The translations under genes and the position numbers were made by a program. DNA of 64,000 nt from Morinoia aosen (taxonomy: Eukaryota; Arthropoda; Malacostraca; Amphipoda; Talitridae): positions 60,077,581 through 60,141,580 of the forward strand of contig CM059576.1 in the NCBI GenBank assembly GCA_030386875.1, given 5' to 3'. Below the pieces are notes generated by a model. It saw only the letters and a list, made by a program, of their open reading frames with translations, was not told where the DNA came from and made no database searches. This document shows, piece by piece, positions 1 through 11,140 of the stretch (position 1 is the stretch's first letter; each line of letters opens with the position of its first letter).

Positions 1-996
1 ATTAAAATGTTGGCAAGGGACGGAGCCAACGGAAGCCCCATTGCTAGCCCGTCTATTTGTTAATAAAGTTTGCCTGCAAATATAAAGAAAGAGTGCCCTA
101 CAGATAATTCCAGTAGCGCACTAAACATTTTGCGAGTTAAACCCATAACTTTTGAGCTGCCTTCCGAAAATAAACGGTTTAAACCAATGTTAATAGTTTC
201 CTGAAGAGGAAACTATTTACATTTGAAGAGGAAAGAGTTTTCCTAGTATATATGATTAAGTTCTTTGGAATTTTCCTCGTTTTTAAATTCCTCTTTAAGT
301 AGCGATTAAAGCAAACAACTGACCCGTTCAGATATATTCAGTTGTATATATATTAAACATATATTATATGACCTACACACAATTGTATAATATCCGTCAC
401 ATTAGCAACTATTGAACCACCAATTATAGTTCTAACTCTCATAAACACAACACTAAAGACAAAACTAATAAAGATCAGCACGCGACGCCACGTTCACACT
501 CACACAATACATTCATTCAGCGCGATCCAGCCAACAACACACAAGTACGCACACGTTTCGCCACACGGCCCCGCCGCCTGTCGACCACCAGGGTTGACAC
601 TCACAAAAGTATTAAAAGCCAAGATTACCTTGTAAAAAAGGCAAGATTGGCAAAAAAATCCAAGATTGTCTAGATCGTAAATAACACTTAGAATTATACG
701 CCAACATCAATTATACCACAAAAATAGGGCCCTAGTGGAGCTAGTCTAGCTCCACTAAGGCCACTGGTTAGTGGTAACCTCCCTATCACTGTCACTAAGT
801 TCCTCTATATCACTCATATTATCAATTAATTAATATAATGCAAGTTTGAACTGAAACAAGACGGACTTAAATGCACATCCAACGATCACGGGAGCTAAAC
901 ACGAACTGAATACGTGTCGTCACGATCTCACCCACAGGGTTGCCAAGTTCACATGAGGCCACACTTTTGATCAAAAAGGCCACAAAAGAGGCCAAC
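1..996. other. Intergenic stretch upstream of first LTR element
   Basis: I see no coding region here. Composition is AT-rich with short GAGGAAA-type repeats near 205-245 and 280-300. The only ordered structure is a perfect short palindrome at 733-757. The last five bases (992-996, CCAAC) are the left copy of the target duplication of the following LTR element. Confidence 0.6.
733..757. repeat. Perfect 12-bp arm palindrome
   Basis: TAGTGGAGCTAG, one T, then its exact reverse complement. It would form a 12-bp hairpin with a one-base loop, or a cruciform. No coding context; function unknown. Confidence 0.8.
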
Positions 997-1427
997 TGTA
1001 ATGTCGTGGTTTTTCATCACGATATTAGGATTAGTAATTGTAGCTGCAAACTACAGTATCGGCAGCTGTAACTACCGTAACTGAAGCGTTAGTTTCAGGA
1101 GTAGGAAAAGGAAACTCTTAGCTAGGTTCCTATTCTTGTACTGAATCATCCATACACAGACACTGCTTATAAGCTATAGCGCTCGGAAGTTAAACAATGC
1201 TCTTCCGGTGCATACCAATGCGATATGCCCTAAGGCACGGTTCCGGCGCCTGCGGTCGGGGCGCTTCCGACCCATCCGACCCAAGTACGATAAGGACAAA
1301 GGCAATGCTCAACAAGCGCTTCCGTCGGCTCCGTCTTGCGGTTAAGACGCTTCCGCCGGTGCCGCGATATCCCAAACCAAGTGTGATAAGGACATCATGC
1401 CTGAAAGGCCTATATTGAGATACTACA
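997..1427 (-). repeat. LTR (3' LTR of the minus-strand gypsy remnant)
   Basis: 431 bp with TGT...ACA ends. Nearly identical to 2876-3307. It contains a GC-rich core (about 1200-1370) unlike the surrounding AT-rich DNA. Short ORFs over it on both strands are incidental. Confidence 0.9.
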
Positions 1428-1500
1428 ATTTCCCTCCCTTTAGATAAATATATAACACAAGGAAGGAAGACTCAGCAACCTATTCGCATTACAGGTTTAG

Positions 1501-2873
1501 TTACTCTACTTGATTTACTAGGTTCATTTTGTACATGTGAACTGCTAACAGGTTGCAAAGCAGGAGTCTTTTAGTCTTACAGGAACACGGCGTGCTTTTA
1601 CAAAATACAGGAACTGCATCAGGCAACACATCAAGATGAACGGTATCTTTAACGTTAGACTGTGAATCAGATGACAAGTAAGAATGATTAAACAGATCAT
1701 CAGAGAATTGAGTTACATACATAGGTTTTAGCCCTGGACACAGAATATTTAGGATTGACTCTATCTCTGGAAGTAACAATAGTTGAGCGCAGCAGAGGGA
1801 GTAAGTTTTGTGACACTTTGATGAATACAATGTGACTGAAATAACGCGTAATTTGTTTGTACATCAGAGAAATTATGAACATAGTTACCGTCACAAGTAT
1901 CGTTCCTAGGCTTTTGTAGAATAACTTCATTCTTCCGCTGTAGAGGCGTACTTGAACTCTTCATTGACACATCTTCTCTTCCGACGTTGCACTGAGAATC
2001 GCTCCTTTCCAGCTGCACTATGTAAGTGCGAGCTGCGTCAAATTCTTCTTGTGTAGGTTCCCTTCGTGTAGGCTTAACAGGAGGAGGTCGTGCTGCAGTC
2101 GTAAATTGCAAACTTTAGAAATGTGGCCAATTTTCCACATTTTTTGCATTTTATTAATTTAATTTTAGGGCATAGCAATTCTTTGTAAGGTGCTTCTGCC
2201 TAGTTCCGCAGCGAATGCATATGTAATTCGGCTGTAGTTTTTCTGTAGTGAAAAACGATGAAGATGAATCCTCACGAATAATATCTGGAGCGTCGAAGCT
2301 TTACTGTTCACTGAGTTTTGCATGTTCAACGCATTCGTTGAAGGACTTGCTGTCACACTTCTGTAGAACCGCGCTGAGAATTTGCGCTGAATGTAGACCA
2401 GCCACAGGAGCATCTCTCAAGAGACGATCGCGACCGCAATTTTCGTAGTTGCACGGAGATGCTAAGTCATTTAACGTTTTAGCATAACTTTGTATGGATT
2501 CATTAACACTTTGCTCTCTGTTTATAAATGTAACAGATGCGCCAACAGTGGATTTCTTGATTTTAAATTGTATTAACTTTCCTTCAAGTTCCTCATATGT
2601 AGCATCAGTGAGTAACGTAGGTTAAATTCTTCGTTGTAGATCAGTAATGGTGTTTACAGGCGAAGCTTCAACTATAATACTAGCTTTGTTACCACCATTG
2701 TTTCCCGCCTTCTGAAGAACGTCTGCACAGTGTACTTGAATCGTTGTAGATATTACTCACTGTTTCCACTCCAACGTCGAATGCAGGACAGCAAACTGTA
2801 GAATGCGCCATCTTAATTTCAGAGCACTTGTAACGATCAAATTTACTTTGGAGATTCGAAATCTTCGTCGCCA
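1501..2873 (-). pseudogene. Broken gag plus start of pol of gypsy remnant
   Basis: Read on the minus strand from about 2873, conceptual translation in shifting frames gives a capsid-like segment with words such as NREQSVNES and FNECVEHAKLSEQ. Two CCHC zinc knuckles follow: CIRCG...HLTKNC (2175-2219) and CKKCG...GH...C (2108-2148), the second needing a one-base correction. Double knuckles of this type are usual in insect Ty3/gypsy Gag. Further down (about 1540-1640) the words DAVPVFCK resemble the lead-in to a gypsy RT domain. Several stops and frameshifts, and loss of protease, most of RT, RNase H and integrase, make it non-functional. Family assignment is by motif reading only. Confidence 0.7.
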
Positions 2874-2875
2874 TT

Positions 2876-3307
2876 TGTAATGTCGTGGTTTTTCATCACG
2901 ATATTAGGATTAGTAATTGTAGCTGCAAACTACAGTATCGGCAGCTGTAACTACCGTAACTGAAGCGTTAGCTTCAGGAGTAGGAAAAGGAAACTCTTAG
3001 CTAGGTTCCTATTCTTGTACTGAATCATCCATACACAGACACTGCTTATAAGCTATAGCGCTCGGAAGTTAAACAATGCTCTTCCGGTGCATACCAATGC
3101 GATATGCCCTAAGGCACGGTTCCGGCGCCTGCGGTCGGGGCGCTTCCGACCCATCCGACCCAAGTACGATAAGGACAAAGGGGAATGCTCAACAAGCGCT
3201 TCCGTCGGCTCCGTCTTGCGGTTAAGACGCTTCCGCCGGTGCCGCGATATCCCAAACCAAGTGTGATAAGGACATCATGCCTGAAAGGCCTATATTGAGA
3301 TACTACA
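2876..3307 (-). repeat. LTR (5' LTR of the minus-strand gypsy remnant)
   Basis: 432 bp, the second copy of the LTR. It carries one extra G (AAAGGGGAATG versus AAAGGCAATG) relative to the other copy. Followed by the right target duplication CCAAC at 3308-3312. Confidence 0.9.
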
Positions 3308-3406
3308 CCAACATTATTACACTACAACACGTACATCCTACACGTGTAGTTCCTGTCCCGAACTCGTCCCGCCCCGTCATGTCGAATCCCAGCGGGAAAA
3401 ACTGAA

Positions 3407-3545
3407 ATTATCGATTATCGATAGTTTAGAACCAAAAGTATCGGCGATACCGATAAATCGATAACTCGGGAAAAAAATTATCGGATAACCGATAACCCGA
3501 AATCGTTATCGCGATAATTTATCGCGATAATTTATCGCGATAACC
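3407..3545. repeat. Cluster of CGATA / TATCG motifs
   Basis: In about 140 bp there are roughly eight CGATA words on the plus strand and about seven TATCG (its complement), including one TATCGATA octamer and three near-tandem TATCGCGATAATT units at the end. The cluster sits between an LTR element and a satellite field. In Drosophila, CGATA clusters and TATCGATA are binding words for BEAF-32 and DREF; whether that applies here is untested. Confidence 0.7.
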
Positions 3546-3551
3546 CCCAGC

Positions 3552-4090
3552 TATGGATGTGACCAAAAAAACCGTGCTGTTTTTCAAAAACATGTTATTT
3601 TTACAAAAAAACATGACTAAAAAAACGGAGATCAATATATTAATGTGACAAAAAAACCAATGCTGTTTTATTATAGAAAAATCATGACTTAAAAAACATG
3701 GATAATATATTTTATGGGCCAAAAAAATCACGCTGTTTTTTTAAAACATGTTTTTTCACAAAAATTCATGACTGGAAAAACATGGGTACTATTATCTTTC
3801 ATGTGACCAAAAAAAAACCTGCTTGTTTTTTCAAGAAAATCATTTTTCTATAGAAAATCACGACTAAAAAAATGTGGATATTAATATATTTTATGTGATC
3901 AAAAAACCAAATGCTGCTTTTTTGAAAAAAAACATTGTTTTTTTACAGAAAAATCATGACTAAAAATCATGGATGTCAATATATTTTATTTGACCAAATA
4001 TAACCATGCTGTTTCTCTAAAAAACATCTTTTTTCACAGAAAAATCATGACTAAAAATGTGTATATTTTTGTATTTTATTTGATCAAAAA
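3552..4090 (+). repeat. Tandem AT-rich satellite, about 7 monomers of 71-95 bp
   Basis: Monomers start with GAYCAAAAAA-like words at about 3561, 3647, 3718, 3805, 3897, 3992 and 4082. Each contains CCATGCTGTTTTT, ACATGTTTTTTYACA, ATCATGACTAAAAA and ATATATTTTATGTG blocks. Copies are diverged and of unequal length. The same unit occurs in inverted orientation at about 4240-4440 and 5195-5470, and directly again at 5870-5925. Confidence 0.85.
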
Positions 4091-4492
4091 TGTAGAAAAG
4101 TAATTTAAGTAAGTTTAAGTTCAAGTTTTTCAAGAAATTTTTGTAGAAAATATTTTTTTACAAAAAAATGACAGAAATAGATATTAATGATTTTTTGTAA
4201 AAAAAACATTTTTTCAAAAAATAGCAAGTATTTTTGGTTGGATAAAATATATTAATATCCATGTTTTTTATTTTATGATTTTTTCGTATGAATTTTTTTT
4301 ACAAAAAACGCATGGTTTTTGTGGTCACATAAAATATATTAATATCCATTTTCTTCACAGAAGTCATGACTAAAAAATCAATGTTAATGACTTTTTGTAA
4401 GAAATCGTGTTTGAAAAAAAGATGATTTTTTGGGTCAAATTAAATACATTAATATCCAAATTTTTGTGACATGCTCTTATGTAAAAAAAATG
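4091..4492 (-). repeat. Degenerate and inverted satellite monomers
   Basis: AT-rich sequence with inverted satellite blocks: CATAAAATATATTAATATCCAT near 4327-4350 and a related block near 4240-4265. No coding potential is seen. Confidence 0.6.
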
Positions 4493-5208
4493 GTCAATAT
4501 GCAGTTTAATGCACTCACGGAAATTAAAAAAATTCCGCACCAAAGAATCACTAGGAACACGTTTAAAAACATTTTACAATATTCTACTTGCATATGCATT
4601 ATTTTCAAGTTATTCAAGTTTTGAATTTTCGTCTTCCATAGCAGTTGCGTTGCACGCTTGAGCCGTAAGAGTACGCTTGGGTACTTTGTAATTTATTATT
4701 GGCCAACCCAGCGAAGCCTGAACCCACTTCTAGGATGTTTTAGTTAATGGCACAATACAGGTTATCACCCCAAAAATATTAGCGGGACTGGGGTAGTGAA
4801 TACTAAAATCGATATGCAGTTGTTTAAATATGGCGGCCACCGTAGAACATTAGCAAAAGCGTAGGAGTGAATACTGTAGATTCAAGTTTTCTCTTCCCCA
4901 GCCCCGCTAGTATTTTTGGGTGATAACGTTTATTGTGTTAACTAAAACATTCTAGAAGTGGGTTCAGGCTCCGCAGGATCGGCAAATAATAAATTACAAG
5001 TACCCAAACGTACTTTAACAGCTCAAGCTCAAGCAGGCAACTGACTGGAACTGCTATGAAAGACAAAAATTTTGAAGTTAAATAACTCAAAAATAATGCA
5101 TCAGCGAGCAGAATGTCATTCATGTAAAAGGTTTTTAAATGTGTTCCTTTAGTGATCCCTCGAAACGGAATTTTTGATTTCCGTGAGCGCATTGAACTGC
5201 ATATTGAC
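4493..5208. repeat. Long imperfect inverted repeat (about 300-bp arms, 100-bp loop)
   Basis: The left arm (4493-~4793) and right arm (~4895-5208) pair with each other. The outer ends are GTCAATATGCAG and CTGCATATTGAC, the middles ACCCACTTCTAG and CTAGAAGTGGGT, the inner ends TATTAGCGGGACTGGGG and CCCCAGCCCCGCTAGTA. The loop contains a duplicated AGTGAATACT. It lies entirely inside the satellite field, so it looks like a fold-back insertion or an inverted duplication. No terminal target duplication was resolved. Confidence 0.85.
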
Positions 5209-5470
5209 TAAAAATGTGGAAAAATCAGCATGGTTTTATGGTCACATAAAATATATCAATATCCATGTTGTTTTACAAATGTGTTTTTTAAACATGATTT
5301 TTTAAAAAGTCATAATTTTTGATTTTTAATTTTTTGGTCACATAAAATACATTAATATCCAGTCTCTTAGTGATGATTTTTAGTAAAAAAAACCTGTTTG
5401 TCAGAAAAAACAGCATGGTTTTTTTGTGTCACATAAAATACATTACTATCAATGTTCTTCTTTAGTTATA
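5209..5470 (-). repeat. Inverted satellite monomers
   Basis: Three inverted units, each with a GGTCACATAAAATAYATYAATATCC-like block (near 5230, 5335 and 5425). These are the reverse complement of the monomers at 3552-4090, so the satellite is arranged symmetrically around the large palindrome. Confidence 0.75.
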
Positions 5471-5880
5471 ATTTTTTGTAATAAAAACATCAAAAGGGAA
5501 CCATACAGTATAAGTGGTGGCAGATAACCCACAATTACCAAGAGGAGTCTTGAGAGGAACAGCAGGAGCCACAGAACTTATATAGATGGAGTCAAAATTC
5601 AGAGCTTACAATCTCTACTGTGTCTCTACTGTGGTCACAAAAGTAAAATCATAGTAGAGATAGTAAGCTCTGAATTTTAACTTCATCAATATAAGTTCTG
5701 TGTCTCCTGCTGTTCTTCTAAGACTCCACTCCTCTAGGTAATTGTGGGTTTTTGACCTCATCAATATAAGTTCTGTGTCTCCTGCTGTTCCTCTTAGACT
5801 TCTCTAGGTAATTGTGGATTATCTGCCACACTTTTACAGTATGGTTTCCTTTTGATGTTTTTATTACAAAAAATCATGAC
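5470..5880. repeat. Second palindrome with duplicated right arm
   Basis: The left arm (about 5475-5640) reads AAAACATCAAAAGGGAACCATAC, then ACCCACAATTACC and CAGAGCTTACAATCTCTACT. The right arm (about 5640-5870) carries the complement, but its segment ATCAATATAAGTTCTGTGTC is present twice in direct orientation (near 5685 and 5760). The outer ends (ACATCAAAAGG and CCTTTTGATGT) match. This is a separate fold-back structure within the same satellite field. Confidence 0.8.
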
Positions 5881-6037
5881 TAAAGAACATGGATGTTAAT
5901 GCATTTTATGTGACCAAAAATAACCAGACATATACTTAACAAAATTTGGGTGCGTGCAAAAAAAAACAAAAAAAAACATAAAAAACATGTTTTTTTGCAA
6001 AAAACACCGCCATCAAATAAAACCGTTTTTTGCATCA
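5881..6037. other. Satellite edge and AT-rich junction to LINE
   Basis: A last direct satellite unit (about 5870-5925), followed by A-rich sequence (5955-6005). The 3' end of the minus-strand LINE stops somewhere here. No clear poly-A tail or target duplication is visible. Confidence 0.5.
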
Positions 6038-8776
6038 CTAGATATCCATATATGGACAAGTGAGCTGTTGTATTTGGGATCCTGGAGGAGAAAAGTTAAA
6101 CTGGATTTTGTTCATTATTTCCGTGCGTTTCAATGCAAGCTCACTTTTTGGAGGAGATCTGAATAGTTCAATTTTAGCTGGGAACTCTTTGGGCTCTGCA
6201 TCCAAGAAACTGCATCTCAAACATCACTTCAGGAACAAGTAATCAAGGTACAATCTCAGAAGCATAATGTATGCTTCAGCTTCCATTGAGGAAACTGGAG
6301 ATGTTTTCCGTGCACCCAAGATGGATCGCAGAGCTGAGTTTTGGATCACATTAATTAATTTAATACTACTTTCAGGTAGCTTTGTGAATATCACATGACC
6401 ATACGTAAGTTTGCTTCTAATGTATGATGCATATACCTGACGCAACAACTTTTGAGAAGATCCCCACGAGACGCAGGACAATGCCCTGAGAACCTGCAGC
6501 CGTTGTTGACACTCTGTTTTAACATTTTGTATATGTGGCAAGAAGGTAAGTTTAGGGGAATCCAGTGTTATTCCAAGTACACGCTGTTTATTAGTTGTGT
6601 CTATTGTTTTAGAATTTAATCGTAGGTTAATCAATGGTACATATTTTTAATGTGTAAATATTTGATACTTAGTTTTATCCACATTTATGGCTAGTTTCCA
6701 TTTCCTCAACCAGTGTGTCAGGCCATTCAGGTAGTTCTGCATCGTCCGCTGGATCTCACCTGGGGATCTCCCACTTGCAACTATTGTCACATCGTCTGCA
6801 TATGAGATGCATTGGATGCCCTCCATTTGAGGCAAATCATGGACATCACATTAAACAGCAGGGGGCTCAGGACTGCACCTTGGGGCAAACCACAACCAAG
6901 AATCTTATCAGATGAGACAGCATCCGCCACCCTAACTTTAACACATCTATTGCTCAAGTATGATCTTAACCATAAGACAGTGCGTATGTCACAGCCAATG
7001 TTTATAAGTTTATGCAAAAGTCCAGCATGCCATACAATATCATAAGCATTCTCCAAATCAACATAGACAATCAAACAAGACATTTTTTTTTGACCAGGCT
7101 TGTGAAATACAGTTTTTAATTAGAGCAAGGGCATCATACGTGGATCTATTTCTGCGGAACCCAGTTTGATAGCAAGAGAAGATGTTTTTTTTAAAGTAAT
7201 CAAGTCGACGTTAAAGTAATAGGTCGAAATCCATTGGGAGCTGAATGGTCTCGTTTGGGTTTCTTTACTGGACATATAATACCCAACTTCCATGCTTCTG
7301 GAAAGTAACTACTCAGGTAACTTTTGTTAAACAAATAGAGAATATGTTCTTGGAATAACTGCGGTGACTGAGGAAAGCATAAAGAATTTCACCAAAACCA
7401 GGGCTAGTATTCTTCACATGTTTTAAACTCCTCTGGAATTCATGCATTGGTATTTGAGAACTAAGGTGTGTATTTCCTACCTGCACTGCTGAAAGGTTAG
7501 AGACGGTAGTTTCAATTGTTTAAGAAAATTCATCCCCTAATTTTATCTTGTGTCTACAAAAATGGGCCAGTAATAATTCAGCTTTGTCTGCTGTGCTGTT
7601 TGCTATATCACCTACAGTTGGATTTGGATTGATAGAACTACCTTTCATTGAGCGTATCAACCTCCAGACATTGCCAACACCAGTGTTTGAGTCCAGAGTG
7701 CTTACAAAACACGTCCAACTTTTGATTTTCTTTTGCTTAATGATTTCCTTGGCATTTCTTTCATGATCCTTATACAAATGCAAATTTTCTGCCGTGGGAT
7801 GTTTTGATAATTTACTTTGCGCTTTCCTTCGCTTTGCTACAGCCAAAGCGCACTCTCTATCCCACCATGGTGTTTTCCTACTAACTTCTCAAGCTGATGA
7901 GGATTTGGGGATGCACTTGCTAGCAGCATCCTGGTGCCCTTTTGTTAAAGTTGTATTCAAGTCGTCAACTGAGAGGTTAGCTAACTGACTTATATGGATT
8001 TGAGATAATTCTTCATTAAAACCAACCCAATTTGCATTTTTCAAAATCCATCTACATAGATGGTTGTCAGATTTTCCAACTACTGTGCCAAAAGTACATT
8101 TGATTGGATAATGATCGCTCCCAAGATCCGCACCTCTTTCAAAAAACCCACACGCAAGAAGAGTTGGAGGGACAATACACAAATCTAATGTAGAACTTGT
8201 CCCCACACGTGAGTCAATATAAGTGGGCAAGTCAGGAGGGTTAAGTACTCCAAGAGAGTTCTCATCTAGAAGTCTACACAGGTTCCTTCCTGAAGCATTT
8301 AGTCGGTTCTTACAGTCCCACAAAGGTGCATGAGCATTCATGTCAACAATGAATATAAACAATTCACTCATCTGAATATAATAATGATAAAACTCTTCAA
8401 AATCAATACACGCATTAGGATTATAAATATTACATATATCAATATATCCATAGGAACAGATCACTTTAATTGATGCTATTTCAAATTTACCATTCAAGAA
8501 TTTATCCACATTATTCACAGAATAGTTAACATAATTCCTGATCACAAAGCATAGCCCACCTTTGGCCCCATTTTCTTTATGGGACCACACACATTCATAG
8601 CACATGAATTTAGGCTCATTAGTTTTAATCCATGTCTCACACAAACAAAGTATGTCAGGTTTTTTTCTGTACAGATAGAATTTTACTTCTGCTAACTTTG
8701 AAGATAACTCATTACAATTGAATTGATATAAATAAAGTTTTTTCTGAGGCACCATTTCTTTTGATCCTCTGATCAC
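6038..8776 (-). pseudogene. LINE ORF2 (endonuclease-reverse transcriptase), broken
   Basis: Minus strand. Residues 1-295 (8776-7889) form an EEP endonuclease: N-terminal FNCNEL, PDILCLCETWI, the VDMNAHAPLW block and the catalytic SDHYPI (near 8102-8119). A stop at 7889 then breaks the frame. A linker follows (7846-7520), then RT fingers with further stops. Motif A-like YVDLENAYDIVW and motif B-like GLPQGAVLSPLLF lie in 7083-6787, YADD (near 6788-6811) is in another frame, and the thumb runs 6634-6224 with a short continuation to 6038. Normal elements encode one continuous ~900-residue protein; here at least five breaks are seen. Confidence 0.85.
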
Positions 8777-8794
8777 AGATTTTACAGTTATACA

Positions 8795-10606
8795 TCATTT
8801 TTTCCTTGATGCTGATCCCAATCTCTTACTTCTTTTGGAGTGGGATATAGGTATTTGAGAAGTTTTAGTATTTTTTCCTGATATTGCAATATTTTCCATG
8901 GCTGCGTCACTTTTGCTTTGAGGATTTACTTCATTGTAAAACTCACTGAGTAGTTGAGGGCCAATTTTTTGGCCAAGATGATTTCTAATCATTCCCAGAA
9001 GCAGTAGATCTCGTTGACGCTTGTTTTCATGATTTAAGTTTGATGAGAATGCTTCCATCATAAACTTGCCCAGGCGAGAAAAGAAATCCTCAAACATGGC
9101 TTGCACATGAGATTCAACTTTTTTACCACTGATGCACTAAACTTCCACCAGAGACAGTAATTTCTTGTGAGGACAGACTACCTTCAAAATGAGTAGCAGG
9201 TACATTCTGCTCTGGTTGATTTGATTTAATTTGGGAGATCCTTCTTGGTATATAGTACGATCCTTGAGATTGATGTACATCAGCCGGGACAGTCACATGT
9301 TTAGGTTGAGAAATTTTCAAAGCTGAAGCATATGTTTTTTGATTTTCCGTTGAACTTAGGATTAGGGAACTTTCTTGCGTGGAGGCATCTTTTTCTTTGT
9401 TCAATTGAGAGCTTATCACAGTGGAAGTAGTCTTGGTTTTTTGCAAAATAAGTTCAAGATTATAGGTGGTCTCAGAGATGACTCGCTTCCGAGCTTCTGA
9501 AAATGAGACTCCTTCTTTCATTAGTGCTTGCATTTGTAAGGCATTTTGCATGTAAGGGCATTCTTTAGAGCTGGCCACATGATACCGCTTGCAGTTAGCA
9601 CAGAGGGGAGTGGGAGCAGTACAATTTTCTTTTGCGTGTCCACCACCACAAATTAAACATCTTTCACCAGATGAACACCCACTCGCAAAATGTCCGTATC
9701 ATTGGCATTTATAGCATCGGATAGGTGGAGGTGAATATGGACTTACTTGGAAATTCATGAATTCAATTTGTATTTGCTTTGGAAGATCTCTACCTTGAAA
9801 TTGGACTTTTACACTTAGAGAACTTTCTTTTTTACCATTAGAAAACTTTGGCAATCTTACCATGTTTATGATTTTAGCATTTTCACTGGTGGCAATTGGA
9901 ATGAGATCTTCTAAATTGACATCATAGTCAATTGGCCTGATTACTCCAAAAGGGGATTGTGCAGACTCAGAACGTGGTTTATAACACCGAACTGCAAACT
10001 TTCCCACGCTGTTCACTTCCAACAATCTTGCTACTTCCTCTTCAGTGGCTTCCTTGAGCTCAATTGCAATCAAGTTTCTTCGTTTGTTAACTCTTATTTC
10101 CTTAACGTAGTCATAGTTTAGTACTTCCTTTAAACCCTGGGCAACTCCAAATGGATCATATGTAATTTTTCTCTTATTTGCTCCAATTAAATTGTTGTTT
10201 GACTCTTGCAGTTGTGCGATCAGCATAGTGCATGCCTTATCTTTAGATGCCAAAGTTTTATTAGTTGGGTATACTCTTCTTGTTTTGGGTGAGATAGATT
10301 TACATGTTTTTTAACAGTTTCACAATCAGAGTTAGAGCTTGAGAGGCTCACACTAGTTCTTTCTCTTTTCTTTGATAGTTTGTTGTTCTCGAACAATGTT
10401 CCCTGGATTATGGATTCATTCGTTTCTTCATTGCTCATCACTTTTTCTCTATTGTTAGGCTCTTCATCACTAGCAAGGTTAGTGTCCAACAGTTGCATCT
10501 CTTCAATTTCACTGCAGGGATCATCTGACTCTCTCAGATCGCTATAGCGGTTTGTTAATGGCAGTTCTGCCATTTTAAATTTGAAGGTAGCTTCAGAAGG
10601 GGCCAC
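8795..10606 (-). pseudogene. LINE ORF1 (Gag-like, CCHC zinc knuckles), broken
   Basis: Minus strand from 10606. The acidic/serine-rich N-terminus runs to about 10225, where a frameshift moves to the frame of 10253-9699. That segment (containing DPFGVAQGL, VRCYKPRSES, YSPPPIRCYKCQ) looks like the RRM-like plus knuckle region of Jockey ORF1. A TGA at 9699-9701 falls inside the first knuckle (CYKC...GHFASGC). The frame then continues through CLICGGGHAKENC and CANCKRYHVASSKEC to a stop at 9123, and after another shift ends at 8795. ORF1 proteins of this family coat the element RNA in a ribonucleoprotein. Three lesions make this copy inactive. Confidence 0.8.
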
Positions 10607-11140
10607 CTACAAAGAGCAGTTGACAATCCCCAGAAAACAATTAGTAATTTATTAAATACAAGAAAACAATTACAAAAAATCTAAATACAGCAAGTACACA
10701 ATTACAAAAATGAAATATCGCTACGTGGCCCACCCCAGATGGAGAGGAGAGAGCCAGTTGCGGATATAATGAAGATGACTAATGAAATTTATTAGATTGT
10801 GTCTCGGAAACATTTATCAGTTTTCGCATGAGCTTGTCAAAATATGGTCTTTACTCGACGAATGCAACTTCCTTTCTCTATATTGACTACATGAACTTGA
10901 ACTTGAAATTGAGGGCTGACAGCGTCGGGGCCTTTGTGACGGCCTACAATTCCCTCCACAATTTTCACACAAAGAGTTCAGCGCCTGGTACGAGACTTGT
11001 CCACTAAACTACTCAGGATCTACCAATCCTTGTCACAAGCTGCCATTGGACGGCATCACTGGGATAACCAGTGTGCCAAAACACCATCCCCAGGCATATT
11101 GGGTCACTACTGACCACTCTACCTGACTGGCTCATTCCAG
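10607..11140. other. Non-coding interval between two LINEs
   Basis: Probably the 5' leader of the Jockey-like element at its left edge and the 3' UTR of the next minus-strand LINE toward 11140. The left part is A-rich with repeated CAATTACAAAAA. No ORF or clear poly-A boundary separates the two elements. Confidence 0.4.

Larger units (their letters stand above)
997..3307 (-). mobile_element. Internally deleted Ty3/gypsy element with both LTRs
   Basis: Two near-identical direct repeats (997-1427 and 2876-3307) flank a 1448-bp interior and are bounded by a 5-bp duplication, CCAAC (992-996 and 3308-3312). Orientation is minus: reading that strand, the LTR starts TGTAGTATC and ends ATTACA. A purine-rich tract (complement of 1428-1442) directly precedes the downstream LTR, and a TGGCGACGAAG stretch follows the upstream LTR as a possible primer-binding site. 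The interior keeps gag and a scrap of RT but lacks almost all of pol, so the copy is non-autonomous. LTRs differ by about a 1-bp indel and very few substitutions, so insertion or conversion is recent. Confidence 0.9.
6038..10606 (-). mobile_element. Decayed Jockey/CR1-like non-LTR retrotransposon
   Basis: About 4.6 kb read on the minus strand. A nucleic-acid-binding ORF1 with three CCHC knuckles is followed by ORF2 with an apurinic-like endonuclease and reverse transcriptase. Both ORFs are interrupted. The 3' end fades out in a PPGSQIQQLTC-like stretch (about 6050), which in Jockey-type elements precedes RNase H, so the 3' end is truncated or diverged where it meets the satellite. Assignment to the Jockey/CR1 group rests on the order of domains and motif style. 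Confidence 0.85.

Noticed and set aside
1197..1418. 73-codon plus-strand ORF
   Set aside because: It lies within an LTR, is repeated at 3077 with a frame-changing indel, and has no recognisable motif.
3552..5945. CRISPR-like repeat array
   Set aside because: Unit lengths vary, there are no unique spacers of constant size, and the surroundings are eukaryotic retroelements.
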